A stretch of DNA of 64,000 nt from Shinisaurus crocodilurus (lineage: Eukaryota > Chordata > Lepidosauria > Squamata > Shinisauridae), in contig CM037878.1 of NCBI GenBank assembly GCA_021292165.1, forward strand, positions 5,520,804-5,584,803, in the 5' to 3' direction. The notes beneath the pieces were generated by a model. It saw only the letters and a list, made by a program, of their open reading frames with translations. It made no database searches and was not told the DNA's origin. The position numbers and the translations under genes are program-made. Positions 54,467 through 64,000 of this stretch are shown one piece after another. Within the stretch, counting starts at the first letter, position 1; each line of letters begins with the position of its first letter.

Positions 54467-54503
54467 TGATGCAGAATACGTCCGCTCCCATAGCAGAAGA
54501 TGG

Positions 54504-55285
54504 CAGGGATGGGGACTCGGACTCGAGGACTCGACTTGTGAGTCGGACTGAGTCCCCCCTCTGACTCGACTCGGACTCGAGTCCCAATATTTTTAAAGGG
54601 ACTCGAGACTCGACTCGGGACTTGAGGCCAAGGACTCTTCAACATCCTTGGGCTGTGCCAGAAGGAGTGGAGAGGAGCGCGATCACCGGTGAAGAGCGCA
54701 TGGAAGCGAGGCGTGCCGCTGCTCGGCCACTATGGACAGCTATCAGGAGCGCAGCCCCAACGATGTGTTGAGATTTATTTTGATTGATGTGTTGTTGTGG
54801 GGGTTTAGGGTTAGGGTTAGGGTCAGACATTTTGGTTTTGGCTGCCTCTGCCTGCCTGTCTGGGGTTCCCTGCCTCCTCTGCCTGCCTGGTCTCTTCTTA
54901 ACTAGTTCCACAGTTTGAATTGTCCAAGACAAAGGCCTCTGCCTGCCTGCTTTGGGGTTCCCTGCCTCCTCTGCCTGCCTGGTTATTTTGGGTTTGTCTG
55001 CCTGGTCTGTTCTTGCCAAAATCAGTTGCAGAGTTTTGAAATAAAAAGGCACACTTGTGCCTAGAATTTATTTAAGCCACACATCTGAAGCAGCCTTATT
55101 TTGTTGGGGAAAAAACCCCATTGATTTTAATAGGGACTCGTGGAGTCAGTTTTGGGAGTGACTCGGGACTCGTGACGCGTGAGTCACCATTTTGGACCAA
55201 GGACTCGGACTCGGACTCGAGACTCGAGTCCAAAGACTCGTGACTCGACTCGTGACTCGAGACCAAGGACTCTTCAACATCCCTG
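54504..55285. mobile_element. hAT-like element with ACTCG-repeat ends and telomeric tract (782 bp)
   Basis: Ends CAGGGATG and CATCCCTG with perfect 8-bp duplication GAAGATGG (54496-54503, 55286-55293). Both subterminal regions are packed with GACTCG/CGAGTC words in both orientations, like arrays of transposase-binding sites. The interior has GGGTTAGGGTTAGGGTTAGG near 54806 and CTGCCTGCC-type repeats. No transposase frame. Confidence 0.85.
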
Positions 55286-55293
55286 GAAGATGG

Positions 55294-56046
55294 TGCACGT
55301 GGCATTTCTAAGAGCATTCCATTGTGGTAATGAGGCGCATGAGAGTGGACGTCATTGCAGAGACATGGGACGTTAAAAGCCCAATTCACGTGTCTCTTCT
55401 TGTTAAAACAGCCCCAGGATCTGGATGCTTAGTCTGATTTCCTGGCCCAGCGTCTGCTGTGCAACCGTTTGGGGGCTGTGTAAGTTACGTGGACAGGTGT
55501 GAGGAGCAAGGCGAAAATTTAAAAGGGCAAAACCTGTGCAATTGGCATAACACACGCCTACGTCTCTGGAGACCAGCGGGGTTACGGCAGATCGACACTA
55601 GATTCTAGTGTTTTGAGAATATTTGTTTGAGCGTTGCATCTCTGAATCACACAAAAATAGCCATGTGAGAGCAAGATCTCTTACGGTGCGAATGGGAAAA
55701 GATTCAGGAAGATGAATGGCCCCCTGCCTGGACTCTTAATAAGTTATGCTCTTGTTAGAGGGTAATCATCACTGTAGCTCTTTCCCCAACTGAGCAGTCC
55801 TGAAAAGAATGGGGGAGGGGGAGGGAAACACTCAGGTGAGCCAGTTTTAAGTGCTTTTTTTGCACGTTATGGTTTTTAAGGTGTGCACCTAAAAGCGTAG
55901 AGTGGGGATGCGACACACAGATGTTTCAAGCCACAGGTATCATAGGGGAATGTGTTGTGGGTTGGTTGTGCCCAATGTTCCACGCCGCCTGACTCCTGGT
56001 TTAATTTGGAGAATCAGTTTTGGAATTGCTGCGTGCGCACAAAAAT
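55294..56046. other. Intron, no assigned feature
   Basis: Nothing recognised apart from a poly-G-rich AGGGGGAGGG at 55810. Confidence 0.4.
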
Positions 56047-56370
56047 TAGGGATGGGCGACCCCCCCGGCACTCGACTCGCAGCATGTGAGCCGAGCGCGA
56101 GCGCCATCTGAGGCACTTGCTGGGCTTTCGGGTCCCCGGCTTTACGTTTTTTTACGTAGAGATCGGCCAAATTTGCGCAGATTACGGCCAAATTTGCGCA
56201 GATTTGGCCGATCTTTACGTAAACAATGTAGTGCTGGAAGCCGCTTTCTCCAGCTCGGCTTGTGAGAATGCGAGTCGAGCTGGGGGAAATTTAGGGCGAG
56301 CAGGGCTCGGCGAGTTCGCCGGACTTCCACCCCCACCCACCCCCAATTGAGCTCTGCACACATCCCTATG
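56047..56370. mobile_element. hAT-like MITE (TAGGGATGGGCGA family)
   Basis: Starts TAGGGATGGGCGA and ends GCACACATCCCTA. The middle is a hairpin (TTACGTAGAGATCGGCCAAA pairing with TTGGCCGATCTTTACGTAA) with CAAATTTGCGCAGAT repeated. Target duplication not clear. Confidence 0.6.
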
Positions 56371-56714
56371 ACGACGCTGCGAAAAATGGCTAGAGACCCC
56401 GGGGCACGAGAGCTAGAGGTGGTATGAACCTTCAGATGGCTATGCCATGCAAGAGTTGTGTGCCCGGGATTTCTCACAAGAGGATACACCTCGAGGCACC
56501 CTGAAACCATTCCCAACCCAAGTGAGCGGTTGGATTCTTTGTCCGGTTGGGCTGGCCCTGCCCAGAGTGCGCTGCTTTTGGAATGCTGGCTTGTGTTTTA
56601 GGCTGACTTGGTTGGGGGGGTGCCTGGGGGGTTGGTGCCTTTGGGAAGGTACTGGAGCATTTGTGTCCTTCCAGCATCACTTCACCTGTACAGAGCTGCG
56701 TATTTGTGGGGAAG

Positions 56715-56865
56715 AGTCATAGTTAGGTGGTAGAGCACCTGCTTTGCAGGTAGAAAGGCTCCATCCGTAGCATCTCCAGGTACAAGTATGTCCAATAGTA
56801 GGGCTGGGAAAGACTCACCACGACACCAGCCTTACCTGATCCCTGGAGAGCGACTGCTAGTCAGT
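56715..56865 (+). mobile_element. tRNA-derived SINE (family B), 5' part
   Basis: GTTAGGTGGTAGAGCACCTG head to CCTGGAGAGCGACTGCTAGT; cut by the GC-rich MITE that follows. Confidence 0.65.
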
Positions 56866-57311
56866 GGGCCGGTTCACACGACACGGGAACCGCGGGGGAG
56901 CGCTGCTCCCCCGCGGTTCCCGTGTCGTGTGCACGCCGACCGGAGGTGCCCCCGCGGGACAGCCGCGGGCGGGACCCACGGAAAGTGACCGCGGTCGGTA
57001 GCGGGGTAAGCCCCTACCGCGCGTGGTCACCGTGCCGTCGGAACAGCGGGCGGCCGTCCCGCGGGGTCCCCACAGAGACGGCAGCCCAGAGCGGCCGGAG
57101 CCGCCGCCGTTCCAGCCTGTAGGGGCAAAAACGGCCCCTCTGGGCATCCCGGGCCTCACCCCCTACCGCCGGGAGGCCCGCACTGCGGTGCGGGGACTAC
57201 GGGGTCTGCCCACGCGCGCGGGGCGCCGGTCGTGTGCGGCGCCCCGCTGGACCCCGCGGACGGCCCCGCGGTTCCTCCCCTGCCGGCAGCCTGGGTCGTG
57301 TGAACCGGCCC
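56866..57311. mobile_element. GC-rich MITE with long terminal inverted repeats (446 bp)
   Basis: GGGCCGGTTCACACGAC at the left and GTCGTGTGAACCGGCCC at the right, AGT on both sides (56863-56865, 57312-57314). The first ~60 bp form a further perfect palindrome (CACACGACACGGGAACCGCG ... CGCGGTTCCCGTGTCGTGTG). About three quarters G+C. A 3-bp duplication and GGGCC ends point to PIF/Harbinger. The long frames read through it have no recognisable domain. Confidence 0.8.
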
Positions 57312-57314
57312 AGT

Positions 57315-58050
57315 GTGTGGCCATGTATAGAAGATACAGTCATTTGTGGTATGCCCACACCTCTCTTGTGCCTACGCAGGTCACATTCCTCCAGAGAAAT
57401 GAACAGGGAGACCTTTCAGGGCGAAGGAACTCTCTGCTCACATGGGATTTCCCTCACCAAGAACCTTTCTGCTGGATCGGGACCTTAAATGGGTTAAAAG
57501 CCAGGGAATGGATTGGCTACAATAGCCAGCAGCTCTAATAAAAATGCGCCTTCCAGAGAAGGCCGCCACACCGGTCTGTTGCCGTGAACGCCGCGACGGG
57601 GTTTTGCGGCACCTCGCTTGAAGTCCTACCGAGTTATCGCGGCCGACCCTTTCGTGGACTTACAGCTGTCTGATTGGCATCGTGTCGAGAATGAAGAAAG
57701 AAAAGAAAGTTTCCTGCCTGCATCTTCGGCAAGAAAAGACTTTCCGTTGCTATTTTTAAGATTACCACTTAGAAAGACTTCTGGATGGATTCCCCACACT
57801 GCTCAGCAAAGGCTGCCCGGAGACTGACGGCGGTGACTCAGTCCGGGAAGGCAGAGGCCGTTAACTTCCTCAGGGTTGCCAAGCAGTCCGGCCCAGACTG
57901 AATGCAGAACTTCTGCAAAATTCACCCTGCTTTTATCTTCCCCCCTCCCCCCACCGCCCCCTCTGAAGTAATATCTGGTTCATCGAGCTGTGGTTACTGA
58001 TCAAAACCTCTTGCTATTCCGGGAGCAGGTTTAATTCCTCCCACAAAATA
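57315..58050. other. Intron, no assigned feature
   Basis: 57590-57960 shows no repeat signature and holds a consensus AP-1 site TGACTCAG at 57834-57841; possible single-copy regulatory DNA, unproven. Confidence 0.35.
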
Positions 58051-58184
58051 GATTCATAGATCATAGAGTTGGAAGGGGCCTACAAGGCCATCGAGTCCGA
58101 CCCCCCGCTCAATGCAGGAAACTAGAGGAGGGGTCTCCCATCCAAGTAATCACCAGGCCTGACCCTGCTTAGCTTTCCACGCTC
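58051..58184 (-). mobile_element. 5S rRNA/CR1 chimeric SINE
   Basis: Reverse copy: GATTCATAGATCATAGAGTT (CR1 tail), CCCATCCAAGTAATCACCAG and CCTGACCCTGCTTAGCTTTC (5S boxes), then a (CA)n run at 58185-58210 where the 5' end would be. Confidence 0.85.
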
Positions 58185-58602
58185 ACACACACACACACAC
58201 ACACACACACGTATTATGGGCATCTTCTCATCACAACAACCCTCTAAGGCTGTCCATATCTAAGAGGCCGAGGGAAATGAAAGGCTTGTTTGCTCCTTGG
58301 AGGAAAGGCAGGGGATGAACGTAACAAATACTACTCATAAAAAAAAATATATATCATGAGGCACCATCAGGTGGTGACTAGTAGCTGAACATGCGGAGCG
58401 ACACCATTGGAGATGGAGGTGCTCTGCGTGCTTTCTCCCTGTGCTGGTGTGACGCAGAGGATGGACCTGGCCCCAGACCGGGAAGGCCTCCTTGGAGCCA
58501 CAACTGGTTCTGCTGGGTCCCTGCACAGGTTCTGATTAGATTCGAATTATCTGTAGAATGTAAGAGGAGCTGGGCTGCATTGGACCAGGGATCCCTCTAC
58601 TC

Positions 58603-58737
58603 CAGTGTTCTCCAACCTTGGGTCCCCAGATGTTTTTGGCCTACCACTCCCAGCATGCCCCAGCCAGCATAGCTGGCTGGGGCATGCTGGGAGTTGTAGG
58701 CCAAAAACATCTGGGGACCCAAGGTTGGAGAACACTG
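58603..58737. mobile_element. Palindromic hAT-Buster-like MITE (135 bp)
   Basis: Full length, loop ATA, flanks CTCTACTC and CTCTAGTC. The left arm has CTACCACTCCC against CTACAACTCCC, a private change not mirrored in the right arm. Confidence 0.92.
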
Positions 58738-59764
58738 CTCTAGTCCCGCATCCCACTTCCCACAGTGGCCAGCCAGATGTTCCGATGGGAGGCCCACAAA
58801 CAGGCTCCCCCAACCGGGCGCCCTTCAGGTGTGTTGGACTGCAAATCCTATCATCCCCAACCAGTACAAGCAGAATAACTCCTTGTCAGGCGGCTTGTAT
58901 GTCCCCCCCCTCCCCAAACGTGTTCACAGCCCCCTGACCACCACTGTGTGCGGCTGTTGGGAGATGTAGTTCGCCCCCCCTGGGTGTGTGCCCCCCACCC
59001 GGCCTCTACCTCCTGGGTACTATGACCGCCTGTGCCTCCTGTGCGAGGCCTTGGGACTCAGATCCTCTCTCCTGGCCTCCTGGGGCTGTTTTGTAAAACG
59101 TTGTCCTGTCTGTTTCCATTGTACAAATCCTATTTTTCCCCCCCCCCGCTCAGGAGAGTCACCAGGTTGTTCTAAACATTTCGTTTGCTCATACTCCTTC
59201 CGTGTGGGCAGAACACATAATTAGGCAGTGATTTATAGACCGTCCTCAGCTGGACCTGACATGGTTCTCCCATCTTTTTTTTGGCGGGGGAAGGGCTACC
59301 ATTTAATCCATAGATTCCATTGTTTCGGAAGCGTGGCATTCATCACTTTCTCTGATTAGGCCCTTGTTCCTATGGAGACTGATATATGCTCTCTCATTTC
59401 CTTTTCTGTTCTGGAGAGGGCAACCAGGAAGGTGGGTGGCCGTGGTCCTTAAGTGACTGACCCGTCTGCTCCAAGAGCACCGAGAGACATGGCTGATTGT
59501 CCGGAAAAGAACACCAGAGGTGAATAGCACCGCTATGGCAACCTCAAGAGTACCAATTAGCGAGCTCAGTTCTTTAAAATCCTCTACCCCTGGCCCTGGC
59601 AAGGAGGCGGGGAAACAAGCACAGGCAGTTGCACGTTGGTTTCGATGTGTTTGGAATTCTCCATGTGTGAATTGGCGGGGGCGGGGGGGGGAATCTAAAA
59701 GATGGTTGTTGTCTGTCTGTGAGCCCAAGTCCCGGCGTTGCCTGACCGTGCTCCCTTGTAAGGA
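58738..59764. other. Intron, no assigned feature
   Basis: 58807-58870 is one arm of the old hAT family (GTTGGACTGCAAATCCTATC). C- and G-rich homopolymer runs at 58904 and 59682. No exon recognised. Confidence 0.4.
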
Positions 59765-60330
59765 TGTGCAAATCAGCAAAACCGGAGTCTGCTAAAGTAC
59801 TCCGAATTCCATCTTGAAGCTCGTTCCGACTCAAGTCTGTATCAGATTGTGAGCTTTGGTGTGTGTGTGTGTGTGTTTTCTTTTCGCATGAACATCCGTG
59901 TGCATTTTCATGCATATTTACCAAAATGTGCGCATCAGTTGTGCACGTCTTTGAAATACAGGCTTGTGGCTTACGCTGGCTCAGCTTGTCTGAGCATGGA
60001 AAGCTAAGCAGGGTCAGGCCTGGTTATTTCTTGGATGGGAGACCCCTCCTCTAGTTTCCTGCATTGAGCAGGGGGTTGGACTCGATAGCCTTGTAGGCTC
60101 CTTCCAACTCTATGTGTGTATTCTTCTCCCATTGATTAAAGTGTATTTGTGCACATTTTTCAAATGTACGCATGCTGTTGAATGCATTTTTTTTTTTGAG
60201 ATGGTGAATGATCCCATTGCAAATGAATCCCATTGGAAATGTACAGACTTTGACCGCAGGTTGTATCCAAGTTCATGTTCAGTCCGGAAGGTGTGAACTG
60301 GATAAATTCTGATCAAAAACAAACTGAAAT
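59765..60330 (-). mobile_element. hAT MITE (TAGGAATGT family) with nested 5S/CR1 SINE
   Basis: GGATGTGCAAATCAGCAAAA, GCATGAACATCCGTGTGCAT, then the SINE 59959-60114, then TATTCTTCTCCCATTGATTA and GAAGGTGTGAACTGGATAAA complete the reverse copy. Confidence 0.72.
59959..60114 (+). mobile_element. 5S rRNA/CR1 chimeric SINE
   Basis: GGCTTGTGGCTTACGCTGGC, GAAAGCTAAGCAGGGTCAGG, TTCTTGGATGGGAGACC, then CR1 tail to CCTTCCAACTCTATG; nested in the hAT MITE. Confidence 0.87.
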
Positions 60331-60683
60331 AATTTTCTCAATCATCCCTGCTGCATTGCCATGGAATGCTCACAAACATTTCACGGGCTGAAGGGGACGA
60401 GGCAATCCCGGAGTGTTAGAAATTAGTGCACCTGCTGTCAGTGAAGTAGAAGGTTTCCTTGGATGATGGGGAAATGACTTTTACAGTGCAGTATGTGGGG
60501 CTACCCTTGAAAAGTGTCTGGAAGTTTCAGTTGGTGCAGTGTGATTCACGGACTCAAAAAAATGCATTCGACATCTAGCATAGATAACCATTGCTAGATC
60601 CATTCAAAACAAAATCCATTCAAAAACAGCAGTACTCTGAAATGGAGGGGGAGGGGAGGTTAACTTTTTGTTTTGGATTTTTC

Positions 60684-60710
60684 CATCATCATCATCATCA
60701 TCATCATCAT
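60684..60710. repeat. (ATC)n microsatellite
   Basis: About nine ATC units directly before a CR1 copy. Confidence 0.93.
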
Positions 60711-61062
60711 ATGAGGGGAGATATGATCGCACTCTTCCAGTACTTGAAGGGTTGTCACACAGAGGAGGGCCAGGATCTCTTCTCGATCATCCCAGTTTGC
60801 AGGACACGGAATAATGGGCTCAAGTTACAGGAACCCAGATCCCACCTAAACATCAGGAAAAATTTCCTGACTGTCAGAACAATAAGACAATGGAACCAAC
60901 TACCTAGGGAGGTGGTGGGCTCTCCCACTCTGGAGGCATTCAAGGTGTGGCTGGACAGCCATCTGTCAGGGATGCTTTGACCTGGATTCCTGCATTGAGC
61001 AGGGGGTTGGACTCGATGGCCCTGTAGGCCCCTTCCAACTCTACTTTTCTATGATTCTATGA
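60711..61062 (+). mobile_element. CR1 LINE 3' end
   Basis: The frame reads [20 protein letters not shown] then [16 protein letters not shown] and SGML before the stop; tail TTCTATGATTCTATGAT. Same subfamily as 23303-23734. Confidence 0.92.
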
Positions 61063-61264
61063 TATAAGCATTTCAGTTAGTTCTTTTGATTACTTAAAGC
61101 TATTCACAGACATGACCTCATTTTCAAACTGTTTGTGGGAAATTTGTGCTTCCTCCGTAGCCCATCGGGGTTTTCTCAATGAGGAGTTTAGCACAATGAA
61201 TACATTTCTCTGAAAGGCAGGCTGCCCAGCCACGGATCTGCCCCTGCAAGGCCCAGCTGCAAAG

Positions 61265-61790
61265 GGGGCTGGCCCTGTTCTAGAGAGCAGTCCAAGGCTT
61301 TTTAGCATGTTCATAAATGATCTGGAATTGGGAGTGAGCAGTCAGATGGCCAAGTTTGCTGGTCATTTTACCAAATAATTTAACCAAATTATTTAGGGTG
61401 ATTAAAAAGGGGGGGGGGAAGGGATTGTTAAGAGCTCTAAAAGGATCCCTCCAAAATGGGGGGATGGGCATCGAAATGGCAAATGTTGTTCAGTGTAAAC
61501 CAGTCTAAAGTGATGCACGGTGGGGCAAAAAAATCCCAGCTTCAACTATAAGCTGATGGGATCTGCACTAGCGGTGACTGGCCAAGAAAAGAGATGTTGG
61601 GGTTGTGGTATGCTGCTTGATGGAAATGTCGACCCAGTGTGCAGCGGCTGTGAAAAAACACCCTTATACAAATGTGTGGTGCGACCACACTTGGAATGCC
61701 TTGTACAGTTCTGGGAAACCGTTGAGTTGGGGAAAGTGCAGAGACGGGCAACTAAAATTAGCAAGAGGCTGGAGCGTCATCAGGGATCTG
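61265..61790 (+). pseudogene. CR1/L3 LINE ORF2 C-terminal fragment, decayed
   Basis: Words equivalent to the RT motif region (NDLELGVSS, KFA) near 61310 and to ATKISKRLE near 61750 correspond to the segment just upstream of the tail at 1-641. Many stops, and a G-rich insertion at 61410. Confidence 0.65.
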
Positions 61791-62164
61791 TGGCAGAAGT
61801 GTTGAGGGCAGATGGGTCCCTACACGACTGATGTAATAGTAACCTCCCATTAGGCTGTAAGATTTGGCAGCAGCCATTTTTACCTGTAGACAAGCTACAA
61901 ATGGTGACGTGGTTGGGCCTCTTAGCTTGCTTGGAGCGTAATTAGAGTGTGCGGTTCTGGAGCTAAGCAGGGAGCAGGATTGGCTGGTATTTGGAAGGGC
62001 AACCATGAGTACAAACCACCAGGGCAAGGTGCTGTGGTTGAAAGTAGTGGTTTTGGAGTTCGAGGGGGAAGCATAACCTGGTAAGAAGAACTGTTCACAT
62101 GAATACGTTGCCTTCTTTTTTGGAAGCTGTATGTTGCTATCTGCTGCTACTTTGGCACCATTTA

Positions 62165-62497
62165 TTTGAAGTATTTGAAGGGATGTCACACAGAGGAGGG
62201 CAAAGATCTCTTCTCGTTCATCCCAGTTTGCAGGACACGGAATAATGGGCTCAAGTTACAGGAACCTAGATTCCACCTAAACATCAGGAAAAATTTCCTG
62301 ACTGTCAGAGCAATAAGACAATGGAATCAACTACCTAGGGAGGTGGTGGGCTCTCCCACTCTGGAGGCATTCAAGGTGCAGCTGGACAGACATCTGTCAG
62401 AGATGCTTTGACCTGGATTCCTGCATTGAGCAGGGGGTTGGACTCGATGGCCTTGTAGGCCCCTTCCAACTCTACTTTTCTATGATTCTATGATTTT
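62165..62497 (+). mobile_element. CR1 LINE 3' end
   Basis: From [16 protein letters not shown] to HLSEML, stop, then the standard tail to TTCTATGATTCTATGATT; close to 23303-23734. Confidence 0.92.
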
Positions 62498-62555
62498 GTT
62501 TTTCCTGGTTGGGGCTTCTTTCTCCATTCTACAGTGATCCCGGCTAATTGTTTGT

Positions 62556-63135
62556 TTGTTTATAGCATTTATATATCGCCCTTCATCATAGAATGGTGCA
62601 CAATATTAAAAAAAAAAAAATTATTTAAAAACCTAACACATTACAGTAAAATGAACACCCAATAGTAGCCATAATAAAAGACATTTTCCATTACAGTTGC
62701 AATTTTAAAGGCCGCCTGAGAGGTTGCACAGATTGATATCACCTGGCACGGACAAGATTGTAAATTTAGGCACCAGGCCTACCTCTCTAGGGAGGGCATT
62801 CCAAGTCCATGGCATGTCCACGAGAAGGTCCCATACCTAGCACACGTCCGATAAGGAGAGCACTTAAAGTAGGACCTCAGCAGAAGACGTTAAGTCATGG
62901 GCAGTTTGGTATGGGGAAACGCGTTCTTTCCAGTGTTTGGGTCCCAAGCCCTTTAGACCCTTCAAGGTAAGTCCCTACCACCACCTTGAGTGGGCCCCAG
63001 AAGCAAATCGCACCCACTGCAGTTCTTCTAAGGTTGGAGCGATGGGAGCCAACCTGACAGCACCAGTTAAAATTCAGCTGAATTCTGCATGAGTTGGAGC
63101 TTCCGAGTGCATAGAGTGCATTATAACAAGTGCGA
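62556..63135 (-). mobile_element. L2-like LINE 3' region, older subfamily
   Basis: TTTATATATCGCCCTTCATC at its 3' tail and CTCTAGGGAGGGCATTCCAA, GTTGGAGCTTCCGAGTGCAT inside resemble the 3' organisation of the L2 copies; strongly diverged. Confidence 0.55.
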
Positions 63136-63143
63136 TGACATAG

Positions 63144-63146
<3 letters not shown>

Positions 63147-63188
<42 letters not shown>
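63147..63188. repeat. (ATT)n microsatellite
   Basis: About fourteen ATT units at the tail of the L2 copy that follows (minus strand), consistent with growth from its A-rich 3' end. Confidence 0.93.
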
Positions 63189-63650
63189 CATTTATTTATC
63201 GCCCATCTGGCCGGCAACCGGCCACCCTGGGCAATGTACATAAGATAAAAACAGAATAAAATACATTTAAAACAGTATAACATTTTAAAATCTTAGCCCA
63301 CCCCATATTCCCGCCTGAACAGCCAAGTTTTTAGTAAACGGCGGAAGCTCAGCAGAGAGGGGGCATGGCAAAGGTCACTCGGGAGAGAGTTCCACTGTAC
63401 GGGGGCCGCCACAGAAAAGGCCCTCTTCCTCGTCCCCACCAGTCTAGCTGCTCTGGCTGAAGGGACAAGGAGAAGTCCGTCTGTGGCAGATCTTGTTGAG
63501 CGGCCCACTTGGTGTTGCTGGAGACGCTCCTTGAGATAGACTGGACCGGAGCCGTATAGGGTTTTAAAGGTCAAAAACCAACGCCTTGAATTCGGCTTGG
63601 CAAGCAACTGGTAGCCAGTGTAGCTCCTTGAGCACTGGCGTGATGCAGCC
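63189..63650 (-). mobile_element. L2-clade LINE 3' end
   Basis: Minus frame with YLKERLQQHQVGRSTRSATD, AFSVAAPVQWNSLPSDLCHA and LLKTWLFRREYG, then the tail CGCCCATCTGGCCGG. Confidence 0.9.
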
Positions 63651-63833
63651 AATTAGATCTGGGCTGGCTATGTACTGATGTCACAGGGGGCCAAAGAAGC
63701 CACTTTGAATAGACCAAAAGCTTCATCCTATTTAAGATCAGTCAGTGAAAGTCTGCCCAGGGATGGCGGGGGAGGGGCATGATTCTGACACTGAAACACA
63801 TTCACACACGTAAACACTTTCAGCTCAGCAATA

Positions 63834-63912
63834 CAGTAATACCTTGGATTGAGAGCATAATTCGTTCCGGAAACGTGCTTGTAATCCAAAACACTCCTAT
63901 ATCAAAGCGAGT
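63834..63912 (-). mobile_element. Tigger-like MITE, left part, interrupted
   Basis: CAGTAATACCTTGGATTG with TA before it. From 63912 unrelated GC-rich sequence ending ACATCCCTA intervenes before ACTTGTCTTGCAAG resumes at the window edge. Confidence 0.75.
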
Positions 63913-64000
63913 CTCTGGCGGGCGTGAGCGGGGCCGATTTCGGCCTGCTACGCCTGCTCAAGGCGAGCAGTTACATCCCTACGACTACTTGTCTTGCAAG

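Larger units (their letters stand above)
37822..64000 (+). other. LPP: LPP intron after first coding exon, 5' part
   Basis: Starts at the GT donor and runs off the window. No frame resembling the next LPP exon (proline-rich, FPPPP motifs) is present on the + strand, so the intron is at least 26 kb, in keeping with the very large introns of this gene in other vertebrates. Confidence 0.8.

Noticed and set aside
56866..57538. Long open frames on both strands in the GC-rich block, looking like a proline/arginine-rich protein exon or CpG-island promoter
   Set aside because: Terminal inverted repeats, AGT flanks and no recognisable domain show a MITE; high GC removes stop codons by chance.
7840..58737. 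Regularly repeated hairpins considered as a CRISPR array or a microRNA cluster
   Set aside because: Copies are kilobases apart, each has its own 8-bp target duplication, and the genome is vertebrate. Small RNA from the hairpins is possible but unsupported.
1..64000. Second host gene or further LPP exons
   Set aside because: Other open frames lie in repeats or lack splice sites and recognisable domains. Small noncoding UTR exons cannot be excluded by eye.

Overview
This window is vertebrate nuclear DNA, most likely from a squamate reptile. CR1 LINE 3' ends, L2-type LINE tails, tRNA-derived and 5S rRNA-derived SINEs and very many short hAT, Tigger and Harbinger-like DNA elements make up most of it. 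There is no bacterial-style gene organisation, and nearly all open frames lie inside repeats. The species cannot be named from the sequence alone.

The one host coding feature is the first coding exon of LPP (lipoma-preferred partner, a zyxin-family LIM protein), exon 37620-37821 on the + strand, with ATG at 37629 and a clean splice donor at 37822. Bases 1-37619 are therefore upstream (leader) intron and 37822-64000 the following intron. About 10 kb upstream of the exon, a repeat-poor stretch (26700-27430) carries a perfect CArG box. It is a candidate for the SRF/myocardin-controlled internal promoter known for LPP in mammals.

Layout. 1-1500: CR1 fragments and a 5S/CR1 chimeric SINE. 1755-8830: a long foldback DNA element split by a complete Ty1/copia-type LTR retrotransposon (2788-7712, minus strand) with two 533-bp LTRs that read as identical, a perfect 5-bp target duplication and a decayed pol. 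9.4-11 kb: SINE, 5S-derived fragment, non-LTR reverse transcriptase fragment. 15.8-17.7 kb: second foldback element with nested MITEs. 18-34 kb: Tigger MITEs, SINEs, CR1, a probable solo LTR and a hAT MITE. 35.3-36.1 kb: a composite structure bounded by two hairpin MITE ends. 37-38 kb: LPP exon between a hAT MITE and a hairpin MITE. 40-46 kb: CR1 ORF2 remnants. 47.8-49.7 kb: a Gmr1-like (Ty3/gypsy) LTR element with a 5' LTR and part of gag, the rest deleted. 51-64 kb: L2 tails, a 782-bp ACTCG-rich hAT-like element with 8-bp target duplications and a short interstitial telomeric tract, a 446-bp GC-rich MITE, and CR1.

The most distinctive signal is a family of near-perfect palindromes of about 135 bp (at least 16 full or partial copies in 64 kb). 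They begin CAGTGTTCTCCAACC and are flanked by 8-bp target duplications that always have TA at the centre, the signature of Buster-clade hAT transposases. No transposase gene is in the window. Several copies show arm co-variation, loop expansion, internal deletion, or capture of about 600 bp of neighbouring DNA.
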